A DNA stretch of 38,122 nt, from assembly GCA_964607765.1 (NCBI GenBank), contig CAZSNT010000098.1, positions 1 to 38,122 on the forward strand. Reading direction: 5' to 3'. Origin of the DNA: CAZSNT01 sp964607765 (lineage in GTDB: Bacteria; Verrucomicrobiota; Lentisphaeria; Oligosphaerales; JABHEG01). The position numbers and the translations under genes are program-made. Below are positions 16,405 through 24,067 of this stretch, in pieces. The notes beneath the pieces were generated by a model. It searched no databases. It was not told where the DNA came from and saw only the letters and a list, made by a program, of their open reading frames with translations. Every line of letters starts with the position of its first letter. Position 1 is the stretch's first letter.

Positions 16405-16881
16405 ATGCTGAGAATCCGCACGTTCAGACCGAGTGACAGTCAGGCTCTGATCCGGATCACCCGGGCCTGCTTCGAGCACGCGTCGGTCGACGCGGAAGTC
16501 GAGAGGCGTTTCGGCCGCCCGGCCGGCCGCGACTGGAAGTGGCGCAAGTGCCGCCACATCAGGGCGGACATAGCAGCGACGAACGGCATGATCCTGGTTG
16601 CCGAGGACGACGGTCGCGTTGCGGGTTACATCACGACCCGGCTCGACCGTGAAGGCAGCGTGGGGTTCATCGCCAACCTGGCAGTCGATCCCAGCCAACA
16701 GCGCCGCGGCATTGCCAGACGCCTGCTGCACGCAGCTCTCGACGGCTTCCGGGAAGAAGGCATGGAGCTGGCGCGAATCGAGACGCTGGCGCACAACGAA
16801 GCGGGCCAGGCCCTTTACCCCAGCGTCGGTTTCCAGGAAGTCGCGCGTCAGATCTACTATGCCATGCCGTTGCAGCCGTGA
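16405..16881 (+). CDS. GNAT-family N-acetyltransferase
   Basis: A 158-residue acetyl-CoA-dependent acyltransferase. The acetyl-CoA binding loop reads QQRRGIARRLL (98-108), preceded by the beta4 strand FIANLAVDPS and followed by the alpha4/beta5 region ARIETLAHNEAGQALYPSVGF, as in RimI-like enzymes. The substrate (protein N-terminus, amine or antibiotic) cannot be told from sequence. ATG 16405 follows GGAGAGG at 16391-16397; the longer frame back to 16255 crosses the hairpin and the end of the previous gene. Confidence 0.85.
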   Translation: MLRIRTFRPSDSQALIRITRACFEHASVDAEVERRFGRPAGRDWKWRKCRHIRADIAATNGMILVAEDDGRVAGYITTRLDREGSVGFIANLAVDPSQQRRGIARRLLHAALDGFREEGMELARIETLAHNEAGQALYPSVGFQEVARQIYYAMPLQP

Positions 16882-16896
16882 CTGGTCAGTGGTCAG

Positions 16897-17030
16897 TCAA
16901 TGTCATTGAATTAAGGAGCTGGTCGCCATTCCCGGAAGATTAGGGTGAGAGATTAGGGTCGAAGATTAGGGTCGGGAACACCTTGATCTTTCGCCCTAAT
17001 CCCCAAAGCCGCTTAATTCAATGACATTGA
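16897..17030. mobile_element. MITE-like element with 19-bp perfect TIRs and 8-bp direct repeats
   Basis: Perfect 19-bp terminal inverted repeats (16897-16915, beginning TCAATGTCATTG, and 17012-17030) enclose three copies of GATTAGGGT in the left arm and the complement CGCCCTAATCCCC in the right arm. The 134-base unit is flanked by GTGGTCAG on both sides (16889-16896 and 17031-17038). The flank is itself part of a short GTGGTCA tandem array, so a target duplication is likely but not certain. It has no coding capacity and would need a transposase elsewhere. It lies between convergent genes and could also act as a terminator. Confidence 0.65.
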
Positions 17031-17112
17031 GTGGTCAGTGGTCAGTGGGGGACGGCAGAATCCTGGTCTCACCAATGGCGTGCGCAGTGCAAATGACCAA
17101 TGACTCCCCCCC

Positions 17113-19740
17113 CTACTCGCGCCCCGCCAGCCGGCGTTTGCGCTGATCCACATAGAGCGACTGAGGCACCAGCGTCCAGGCCTTGCCCACTCCCTCCTTC
17201 AGATCCTCCGGGTCTCCCTTTGCGGCCTCGCAGTTCGTGTCCACGCCCGGCGACGAGCCGGCCGTGCCGACCACGTAACCGTGCCTCCACTGGCGCGACA
17301 CGACCAGCGGCTTACCGCTCGCGACCCTGCCCGAGACGTTCCAGAACACCGACTCGGTGGTCGATGGCTCGTCACCAGCCCACTTCGCGGGCACCCCAAC
17401 ACAGTTTCCCCTGTTGGCTGTCAGGGAGTCGACCAAGTTCGCGGCACTCAGCTGCTTGCCGAACATGACTGCCCTGTCAGCCGTATTCGCTAGGCACTTG
17501 TACAGCACATTGCCTGTCGTCTGGATGTCGGCGAAGCGGAAGCCTCGACCGGCCCCGGCTGCTTGGCAGCCGGCCAGCAGACAGTCGCTGGACTCAATCA
17601 TGAAACAAGCGCCATTCCGCCCGCCGCCGGCATACTGGGCATTGCCTATGTCGCAGCCCGCGACCGTGATGCTGCGGCACGAGAGCAAGCGCACGCCGCA
17701 CGAAAGCATGTGTACGGCCTTGGTGTTGCCTTTGGGACGATACGAACACACCTTCCGAACCCAACCGTTGACCACTCGTCTCAGAAGCAGCAACTGCGAC
17801 TCACTGACACGGTAGGCGCCCGTCCCCTTCTTCCGGAAATCGCCGGCCGCCCAGCCTTTGCCCGGGTTCTCGCGCATGCCGATCGAGAGTCTCTCCACCC
17901 CGACTTCGCTGAGGAACTTGCCGGCCGGCGCGATGCGCAGGTTGTCGCGACAGAGCAGCGGCAGGCGTGTCGGTATGTCGAACACCAGCTGCTGTTCAGC
18001 GCGGGCCAGCTCGACCACACGACGCAGGAATACGAGCCCTTTCGGCCCTTGCTGGCCACCCCAGTTGGCCGACATGCCGTACTCCGCTGCCAGCTCGCCG
18101 GTCATGTCGCACAACAGATACACCCAGTCGCCCTCGGAGAGTTCCGGCCCGGTTGCTGCCGAGACCGCGGTGCTGCCCACAGCGACGTCGGCGAGCCCCT
18201 TGAAGCCGGCGCTTCTCCTTGCGTCGCCGTGCCAGCCAGTGGTGTCCCCGGGCGCAACCAGGATCACCGCCTTGCCGCGCATCTCGGTCGCCGTGTTGCA
18301 GATCCGAGTCGCCTCCGGGCCATCCCCGCGCAGCACAACGTTGCTATGCTGAACGCGGAGCGCACATTTCTCGCCTTTGGGCGGACAGACGTTGTACGTA
18401 CCGGCAGGCATCAGGACCAGTCCACCGCCCTGCGAGCCCACGTCGTTGAGGGCACGCTGAACAGCGGCAGTAGCGTCACGCTTACCGGTGTTGTCCGCGT
18501 TGTAGGGCGCCTGCGTAACGTCGACTGAGAGCCCCGAGACACTTGCCGGCAAGGGCGCCGCCCCGCGACGGTACCCCGCGTAGGAGAAGTCCTGCAGCGA
18601 CCGACCTTCGGCGTCTGTCAGCCCCGGCTGCCAGTCCAACGGATAGAGCGTGCTGCGCCAGCCGCGGGCCACCTGCCTCCCGCTGAGCCCCGCGGGCCCG
18701 GGCGCGCCCTCCCGGGGCGACACTTTCGCCCCTCCGCCGGCGGCAACAGCCTGACGTTGGCGTGACATGGCCGTCGCACGCCGCGCACGCCGCAGGCGGC
18801 CGTGGAAGAGCGCGCCGACGATCCCGCAGGCGGCCAGCAGCAGCACGGTGAGTATGATCAAACCGTTACGGCGGCGGCGACGCTTCCCGCCGGCTTTGCC
18901 TCTGCGCCCGGCCGGTTGGGCGCGGCGGCGCATACGGCCGTGCAACACGCGACTGGAAGCAGCCATAGCCAGGCTCGACAGGTCCAACTCCGCCCGCTCT
19001 TCCGCTTCCGCGGCCGCCTGCGCTTGCAGGAATGACAGTGAGCCGGGCAGCCGAACGGCCTCCGCCTGTTTGCGCACCGCGTCCAGGTCGAACGGCAGAT
19101 GCCGGAAGCGCAACTGCCGCGTGCCGGTGTCGTAGAGGCAGTAGACCGCCATTCCCTGACCGTCTCGCGGATTGCCCACGGAACCGACGTTGACGATGTA
19201 CTTGAACCCCGGTGCGAGGCAACAGTCCTGCGGCTCGCAGTACTCGGCCTGCGCCTGCTCGGGGTCGTAGCGGAACAGGCACGGGTAGTGTGTGTGTCCG
19301 ACAAAAAGCAGATCGCGATGCATCTGCTCGAAACTGCTCAGCGTGTCGGGGGGGCGAAGCAGGTAGCCGAATTTATCCGGGGCCACCGGGTTCGCGTGCA
19401 CGCACAGGAACGTGTCCGTGACAGACATCATCGGGAGCCCGGAGAAGAGCTTGACGGCACTGTCGGACAGCTGGGCGCGGGTCCAGTCGATCAACTTCCG
19501 GGCATTGTCATTGAACAGCCCTGCGTCCATGCGGTCGCCGACCACAGCGTCGTGGTTGCCCAGCACCACGAGCGAAGCGGTCTCAACAACGCTGTCGAAG
19601 ACCCATTGCGGGCTGGGCCCGTACCCCACGATATCGCCCATGCACAACACACCATCCACGCCCTCAGCCCGGATGTCGGCCAGTACGGCCTCCCAGGCGG
19701 GACGATTCGCGTGGATGTCGGAAACAAGGGCGTAACGCAT
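17113..19740 (-). CDS. Fusion: metallophosphoesterase, transmembrane helix, pectate-lyase-like beta-helix
   Basis: An 875-residue protein with two parts rarely seen together. Residues 1-225 are a calcineurin-like metallophosphoesterase of the YfcE/MJ0936 type with a complete metal centre: Asp8/His10 (SDIH), Asp36 (GDIVGYG), Asn62-His63-Asp64 (GNHD), His115 (CVHANP) and GHTH (148-151). A basic linker leads to one membrane helix (about 293-312, GLIILTVLLLAACGIVGALF). After a Gly/Pro/Arg linker, residues from about 365 on resemble the pectate-lyase/GH28-type parallel beta-helix (ALNDVGSQGGGLVLMPAGTYNV), with rungs such as VLRGDGPEATRI. A cytoplasmic phosphatase with an extracellular sugar-binding or -cleaving domain is the simplest topology, although basic residues flank the helix on both sides. 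The frame is continuous, with no sign of a frameshift. The ATG at 19740 gives a canonical phosphoesterase start. Confidence 0.8.
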   Translation of the reverse strand: MRYALVSDIHANRPAWEAVLADIRAEGVDGVLCMGDIVGYGPSPQWVFDSVVETASLVVLGNHDAVVGDRMDAGLFNDNARKLIDWTRAQLSDSAVKLFSGLPMMSVTDTFLCVHANPVAPDKFGYLLRPPDTLSSFEQMHRDLLFVGHTHYPCLFRYDPEQAQAEYCEPQDCCLAPGFKYIVNVGSVGNPRDGQGMAVYCLYDTGTRQLRFRHLPFDLDAVRKQAEAVRLPGSLSFLQAQAAAEAEERAELDLSSLAMAASSRVLHGRMRRRAQPAGRRGKAGGKRRRRRNGLIILTVLLLAACGIVGALFHGRLRRARRATAMSRQRQAVAAGGGAKVSPREGAPGPAGLSGRQVARGWRSTLYPLDWQPGLTDAEGRSLQDFSYAGYRRGAAPLPASVSGLSVDVTQAPYNADNTGKRDATAAVQRALNDVGSQGGGLVLMPAGTYNVCPPKGEKCALRVQHSNVVLRGDGPEATRICNTATEMRGKAVILVAPGDTTGWHGDARRSAGFKGLADVAVGSTAVSAATGPELSEGDWVYLLCDMTGELAAEYGMSANWGGQQGPKGLVFLRRVVELARAEQQLVFDIPTRLPLLCRDNLRIAPAGKFLSEVGVERLSIGMRENPGKGWAAGDFRKKGTGAYRVSESQLLLLRRVVNGWVRKVCSYRPKGNTKAVHMLSCGVRLLSCRSITVAGCDIGNAQYAGGGRNGACFMIESSDCLLAGCQAAGAGRGFRFADIQTTGNVLYKCLANTADRAVMFGKQLSAANLVDSLTANRGNCVGVPAKWAGDEPSTTESVFWNVSGRVASGKPLVVSRQWRHGYVVGTAGSSPGVDTNCEAAKGDPEDLKEGVGKAWTLVPQSLYVDQRKRRLAGRE

Positions 19741-20040
19741 CTGGAATCAACCATCGATGAATGTGACACAGGGCGCACACCCACAGTGTCGGACACCGAA
19801 CAACGCCTGTCAAGTCGCCGCGTTTTGCAGCACAGGTGGCACGCGATGTGATGCAGGCCCCCCCCATCCCCCTTTGGGAGCAGCTCGCCGCCAGTCGTGT
19901 CAGACGCGAATGTGCCGGCCCAAACCCAGACCAGACGCAAGCCAAGGGCCACTCCCCCGCCGTGGACGAGGTAGCCGACCACGCCTACGCGACGTTGCCG
20001 TTGCGCCGCGACAGCGGCGCCCTCCCCGGCTGCAACCCGG
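19741..20040. other. Gene-free 300-bp region with repeated GTGTC-N-GACAC palindromes
   Basis: No credible gene is seen. The palindrome GTGTCGGACAC occurs at 19786-19796, a variant GTGTCAGACGC at 19897-19907, and GTGTCTGACAC at 20062-20072 just inside the toxin gene. They may be operator copies for a dimeric regulator. On the minus strand TTGACA (19813-19808) is a possible -35 for the fusion gene, but no good -10 follows at the right distance. A C-rich tract lies near 19858-19872. Confidence 0.3.
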
Positions 20041-20298
20041 TCACCGATATGCCTCGCGGCGGTGTCTGACACGGACGACTGTGACGGTGACGGTCGTGTC
20101 TTTCACCTGGTAGATGACGCGGTAAGGGCCGACTCGGATTCTGTAGCAGTCGGGCATGGTGCGAAGCTTGCGGCACGCGTGTGGACGCGGATCGAGTGCC
20201 AGAGTGTCGATTCTGGCAGCAATTCGCCTGCGTTCGTCATGTGAAAGACGCCCCAAATCACGCAGGACGGAAGGCAATATGCGGATCTCGTAGGCCAT
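20041..20298 (-). CDS. RelE/ParE-family toxin
   Basis: An 85-residue RelE-fold protein: MAYEIRILPSVLRDLGRL at the start, DPRPHACRKLRTMPDCYRIR in the middle and PYRVIYQVKDTTVTVTVVRVRHRREAYR-type ending, broken here as YRVIYQV and VRVRHRREAYR. The YRIRVGPYRVIYQV region and the basic C-terminal RHRREAYR match RelE toxins, which cut mRNA in the ribosome, more than ParE. It follows the antitoxin by three bases on the same strand, as usual for a relBE-type operon. Confidence 0.87.
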   Translation of the reverse strand: MAYEIRILPSVLRDLGRLSHDERRRIAARIDTLALDPRPHACRKLRTMPDCYRIRVGPYRVIYQVKDTTVTVTVVRVRHRREAYR

Positions 20299-20301
20299 GG
20301 C

Positions 20302-20550
20302 TCAAAGCCCCAAGTGCGCCTTGGCTTCCTGCCACGGAATGGGGTCTTCTTTCTCAGCCAGAGCGCGGCGCACGGCTTTTGCATCCACCAGATCCTCAAG
20401 CACTTCAAGCAGTTCTGCATCCTCAACGGAAATCAGTACCGCCAGGTCCTTGTTGCGGCGGCCGATGGCGATCCGTTCCCCGCCGTAGGCGACCCGGTTG
20501 ACGATATCCGTCAACTCCTTCCGTGCCGCCGCCATCGCATACCGTGTCAT
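20302..20550 (-). CDS. Phd/YefM-family antitoxin
   Basis: An 82-residue antitoxin whose N-terminal half fits the Phd/YefM DNA-binding fold (MAAARKELTDIVNRVAYGGERIAIGRR) and whose C-terminal half (ALAEKEDPIPWQEAKAHLGL) would wrap the toxin. The ATG at 20550 has GGAG about ten bases upstream and gives the typical family length; an ATG at 20583 would add eleven atypical residues. It is the first gene of the pair and is expected to repress its own promoter. The palindrome ATGTACAT at 20603-20610 is a possible operator. Confidence 0.85.
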   Translation of the reverse strand: MTRYAMAAARKELTDIVNRVAYGGERIAIGRRNKDLAVLISVEDAELLEVLEDLVDAKAVRRALAEKEDPIPWQEAKAHLGL

Positions 20551-20767
20551 GCTCCGGTCTCCACATTTGCGATTAGCGTACAAGAATTACATACACCACA
20601 ACATGTACATAAATCTACAGTGAGGTCAGCCACCACGCAAGTGGACAGCGTGACGTTGCTGTAACCGGTTAGTCTGGCGCAAAGACACCGGGAGACGCTG
20701 CTCGAATGAAGCGAAACTCAAGCTCTCAGGAAAGGAACAGCTCTGCCTACCCAGTTCCCCCCCGGTC
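20551..20767. other. Divergent intergenic region between the antitoxin and the ebo operon
   Basis: No gene is seen. The part next to the antitoxin (20570-20620) is AT-rich, with GTAC words at 20579-20582 and 20605-20608 and the palindrome ATGTACAT, fitting an autoregulated toxin-antitoxin promoter, though no clear -35/-10 pair was found. The remainder is featureless up to the ebo promoter candidate. Confidence 0.35.
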
Positions 20768-20795
20768 TTGACAACGCGCCTCGCGGTCGTATCGT
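20768..20795 (+). promoter_or_regulatory. Candidate sigma70-like promoter of the ebo operon
   Basis: A perfect TTGACA (20768-20773), a 16-base spacer and TATCGT (20790-20795, 4 of 6 to consensus) lie about 77 bases before the eboB ATG. It is the best promoter-like match in the region and in the right orientation. Confidence 0.45.
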
Positions 20796-20872
20796 GTCTC
20801 CCTCTCACAGATAGGGCCCGGGCGTCCACACGTACGGGCAGACCGAATGTAACCACCAGGGAACACCTGCCG

Positions 20873-21709
20873 ATGAGAATCATCGAGCCGCATATCCACA
20901 TGTATTCGAGGACAACCGACGACTACCAGGCGATGTACGACGCCGGCATCCGCGTCTGCGTCGAGCCCTCGTTCTGGCTCGGCGCGGACCGGCGCTACGC
21001 AGGCACGTTTTTCGACTATTTCCGGCTGATCCTGGAGTTCGAGACCGTGCGGGCACGCCGGTTCGGCATCGACCATTATGCCGCTGTGTCGGTGAATCCG
21101 AAAGAGGCCGAGGACGCCGGTCTGGTTACCGATGTGCTGGCCGGCATGGCCGAGTATCTCGACCACGAACGCTGCGTTGCGCTTGGCGAAATCGGCTTCA
21201 ACAACATCACCCCCAACGAGGAACGCGCCTTCGTGGAGCAACTCCACATGGCCCGTGAGCGCAATATGCTCGTGATCGTGCACACGCCGCACGTCGACAA
21301 ACTCCGCGGCACGGAACGGATCGTGGACATCCTCCGCGCCGAGGACATGGACTGCCCCCGTGTCATCATCGATCACAACACGGAGGAAACGATCGAGCTG
21401 AGCCGGCAGACAGAGTGTTTCGCAGGCATGACCGTGTATCCCATTTCGAAGCTGACCCCCGCTCGCGTCTCCAGCATCATCCGCGAACACGGCAGCGAAC
21501 GGATGATCATAAACGGGTCGGCCGACTGGGGCATTTCCGACCCCCTGAGCCTCGTCAAAGTCGCGGACTACCTGGCTGATGACGGGCATTCGGACGAGAC
21601 GATCCGGCGTCTGGTCTGCGACAACGCCATGTCCTTCTACAGCGCCTCGCCCAGGTGGCAACCCGACTTCGACATCGAGCCCATGGACCCCCGGGAGTTT
21701 CAGCGGTGA
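20873..21709 (+). CDS. eboB: EboB-like TatD-family metal-dependent hydrolase
   Basis: A 278-residue TIM-barrel metal hydrolase of the TatD/amidohydrolase group. The metal set is visible: His7-x-His9 (EPHIHM), Glu106 (ALGEIGF), His137 and His140 (VHTPH), His168 (IDHN) and Asp218 (SADWG). The stretch HIHMYSRTTDDYQAM, the EPSFWLG motif and the RGTERIVD region are characteristic of the EboB branch rather than of nuclease-like TatD. The substrate is unknown. ATG 20873 is chosen because the conserved N-terminus begins there; AGGGA lies about 11 bases upstream. First gene of the operon; eboC follows after 127 bases. Confidence 0.88.
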   Translation: MRIIEPHIHMYSRTTDDYQAMYDAGIRVCVEPSFWLGADRRYAGTFFDYFRLILEFETVRARRFGIDHYAAVSVNPKEAEDAGLVTDVLAGMAEYLDHERCVALGEIGFNNITPNEERAFVEQLHMARERNMLVIVHTPHVDKLRGTERIVDILRAEDMDCPRVIIDHNTEETIELSRQTECFAGMTVYPISKLTPARVSSIIREHGSERMIINGSADWGISDPLSLVKVADYLADDGHSDETIRRLVCDNAMSFYSASPRWQPDFDIEPMDPREFQR

Positions 21710-21836
21710 TCTGCACGTCTCGCAAGAGGGCCGCGAAGGTGTCGAGAGAACATGGGCAGTAGACTGGAATGACGCCATTCAACGCCAACACCGGCTTCTC
21801 ACAAGCTGGTCAGACTGAAAGCCCTCGGAGCACACG

Positions 21837-22775
21837 GTGGAGCACCAGGACCAAACGAACGCGCCCGGAACGCGCCGCCTGCGTGCCTGGCTCCGGCTGT
21901 GCCGTCCGCCCAACCTGTTCACTGTGCCGGGCGATCCCATTGCCGGCTGTATCCTGGCCGGGTTGGGGGCAGGCACGGGACCGCGCCTGGGCGTGGATGC
22001 GCTCCTCGGCGCCGGGGCCAGTGTCCTCCTCTATTGTGCCGGCCTGATCCAGAACGACTGCTTCGACCTGGCGGAAGACCGCGCCGAGCGCCCGGACCGC
22101 CCCCTGCCCTCAGGCCACGTCGCGCCGCAAACGGCGGCCTATGCGGCCGCTGCCCTGTTCCTGGCAGGAGTTGCCGTGGCCACGGCTGCAGCACCCGCCG
22201 CGGGCGTGGTCGCCTCAGGCCTGGCGCTCTGCATCACGTTCTACAACAGCTGGGCAAAGCGGGTGCCCGTTCTCGGCCCGCTGGCCATGGGGATGTGTCG
22301 TGGAATGAGCCTGATCCTCGGCTGGGCAGTGGTGAGCCGGGGACGGCTCCCGAGCGGAGTCCTGCTTGGCTCTGCTGCGTTGTGGGTCACGTACATCGCT
22401 GCCGTGACGCAACTGGCCAGCGCCGAAACTCGAGCCTTCTCCCGAAGCCCGATCCGGTGGCTTCCCGCTGCGGCGCTCGTCGCCTGGACTGCCGGTGTTG
22501 CCTTGCTGAGCGCGCCGACGCCGTTGGCACGTGCAGGCTCTCTCCTGCTCGGCATTGTCGCTGTCTGCTGGGCGCTGCGTTGCGGCGCGGCGCTGAGCGA
22601 GGGCACGCCGCCGCCTGTCGTGCAGCGAACGGTCGGGCGCCTGATCCGGGGCCTGATTCTCGTCCAGGCTGCAGCGGTCGCGCTGGCGCTGCCGCGGACG
22701 CTGCCCCTGGTCTGCCTGTTGCTCTTGGCCTGGCCTGTGTCGGCGCGGCTGGCCAAACGCTTCTACGCGAGCTAA
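21837..22775 (+). CDS. eboC: EboC, UbiA-like prenyltransferase
   Basis: A 312-residue integral membrane protein of the UbiA superfamily with about eight hydrophobic segments. The first prenyl-diphosphate/Mg motif is exact, NDxxDxxxD at residues 73-81 (NDCFDLAED), followed by RPDRPLPSG. The second half has the NSWAKR and LGPLAMGMCRG stretch where UbiA proteins carry their second Asp-containing motif; that motif is degenerate here, as I recall for EboC proteins. It probably attaches a lipid tail to, or handles a lipid-linked form of, the ebo metabolite. The start is GTG 21837 with CGGAG about eight bases upstream. eboF follows after 11 bases. Confidence 0.87.
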   Translation: MEHQDQTNAPGTRRLRAWLRLCRPPNLFTVPGDPIAGCILAGLGAGTGPRLGVDALLGAGASVLLYCAGLIQNDCFDLAEDRAERPDRPLPSGHVAPQTAAYAAAALFLAGVAVATAAAPAAGVVASGLALCITFYNSWAKRVPVLGPLAMGMCRGMSLILGWAVVSRGRLPSGVLLGSAALWVTYIAAVTQLASAETRAFSRSPIRWLPAAALVAWTAGVALLSAPTPLARAGSLLLGIVAVCWALRCGAALSEGTPPPVVQRTVGRLIRGLILVQAAAVALALPRTLPLVCLLLLAWPVSARLAKRFYAS

Positions 22776-22786
22776 CTTCCCTGCCC

Positions 22787-24067
22787 ATGCCTAACAGTAG
22801 ACTCCTCATCGTCGATGTTGCCGCGCTCTCGGAGGGAATCGTATGGGATGGCCCACCGTTCCACGCGATCGAGAGCGTCTTCCCGGCCGTGACGTGCACG
22901 GTCCAGGCAAGCTTCAGGACCGCCTCATTCCCTGCTCGGCACGGCATGATTGGCAACGGTCTCTACCACCGCGAACTCCGCAAGCCACTGTTCTGGGAGC
23001 AGTCGGCCGCGTTGGTGCAGGGACCACGTATCTGGGACGAGGCGCGGGCCAAGGGCAAGCGCGTCGCCATGCTGTTCTGGCAGCAGAGCCTTGGCGAAAG
23101 CGCGGATATCGTGCTCTCTCCGGCGCCGATCCACCGGCACCACGGGGGCATGATCGAGGACTGCTACTGTCAGCCGCACGGACTCTATGAAGGGCTGTGC
23201 CGCCGGATCGGCAGGCGGTTCAAGCTCCGTCAGTACTGGGGACCGTTGGCTTCGGCCGCGGTCGGCGACTGGATCGTTGAGGCCACAGCCGAAGTGCTGA
23301 CGGCCCCCGAACTGGCGCCCGATCTCTGCTTTACCTACCTACCCAGCCTCGACTACGACCTGCAGCGTGCCGGGCCCGGATCGAACCCCCGCGCCCAAGC
23401 TGCCAGGACGGCTGTGACACAACAACTCGCCGCGCTCTACGCCGCTGCCCGAGAAGCAGGCTACGAAGTGCTTGTTTTCAGCGACTACAACATCGGCGCC
23501 ACGACAGAAGCGGTTTACCCGAACCGTGCGCTGCTCGACGCGGGCTTTTTCGCTGTCCGCCCTGTGCGAGACATGCTCTACGCGGACCTGTTCGCCAGCC
23601 GCGCTTTTGCCATGGCGGACCACGAAGTTGCGCACGTTTACGTGGCCGACGCCGACGTCGTGCCAAAGGTGCGCGCAGTGCTCGAGGCCTGCCCGGGCAT
23701 TGACCAGATTCTTGACCGCACCGCGCAGGCCGCAAACGGGCTCGACCACGCGAACAGCGGCGAGCTCGTGCTGATAGCCGAACCGGGCAAGTGGTTCGCC
23801 TATCCCTGGTGGACCACCCCGCGACAGGCCCCGGATTTCGCCAGCCACGTGGACATCCACCGTAAGCCGGGCTACGATCCGTGCGAGCTTTTCTTCGGCT
23901 GGCCGCCGTTTTCGGTCAGCCAGAACACTGCGCGGGTCCGCGGTTCACACGGCACGGCAGGCCCAGGGCGGAAGGTGGTGTGGGCGTCCACGCTGCCTGT
24001 CACCGACACACCGACGAATTTGGTTAACCTTGCCGAAGAGGTACAACGTTGGCTGAACACCCGGTAG
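22787..24067 (+). CDS. eboF: EboF-like alkaline-phosphatase-superfamily phosphodiesterase
   Basis: A 426-residue protein of the nucleotide pyrophosphatase/phosphodiesterase branch. The expected metal Asp10 (LLIVDVA), the nucleophile Thr36 (FPAVTCTVQAS, aligned by its 16-residue distance from the HG of RHGMIGNG), LPSLDYDLQR, FSDYNIG and the DHEVAHVYV stretch are visible. No signal peptide is seen, so it is probably cytoplasmic. It would hydrolyse or transfer a phosphodiester of an activated metabolite. ATG 22787 is chosen because the family N-terminus starts there; no good ribosome-binding site precedes it, so coupling to eboC (11-base gap) is likely. The last 19 bases overlap eboD. Confidence 0.84.
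   Translation: MPNSRLLIVDVAALSEGIVWDGPPFHAIESVFPAVTCTVQASFRTASFPARHGMIGNGLYHRELRKPLFWEQSAALVQGPRIWDEARAKGKRVAMLFWQQSLGESADIVLSPAPIHRHHGGMIEDCYCQPHGLYEGLCRRIGRRFKLRQYWGPLASAAVGDWIVEATAEVLTAPELAPDLCFTYLPSLDYDLQRAGPGSNPRAQAARTAVTQQLAALYAAAREAGYEVLVFSDYNIGATTEAVYPNRALLDAGFFAVRPVRDMLYADLFASRAFAMADHEVAHVYVADADVVPKVRAVLEACPGIDQILDRTAQAANGLDHANSGELVLIAEPGKWFAYPWWTTPRQAPDFASHVDIHRKPGYDPCELFFGWPPFSVSQNTARVRGSHGTAGPGRKVVWASTLPVTDTPTNLVNLAEEVQRWLNTR

Noticed and set aside
16881..17050. CRISPR array suggested by the repeated GATTAGGGT and GGTCAGT words
   Set aside because: Units are 7-16 bases with no spacers of constant length and no cas genes nearby; inverted-repeat architecture fits a MITE instead.
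21899..22786. Upstream extension of the EboF reading frame through eboC
   Set aside because: The added sequence is a shifted frame of eboC with no family similarity; the conserved EboF N-terminus begins at 22787.
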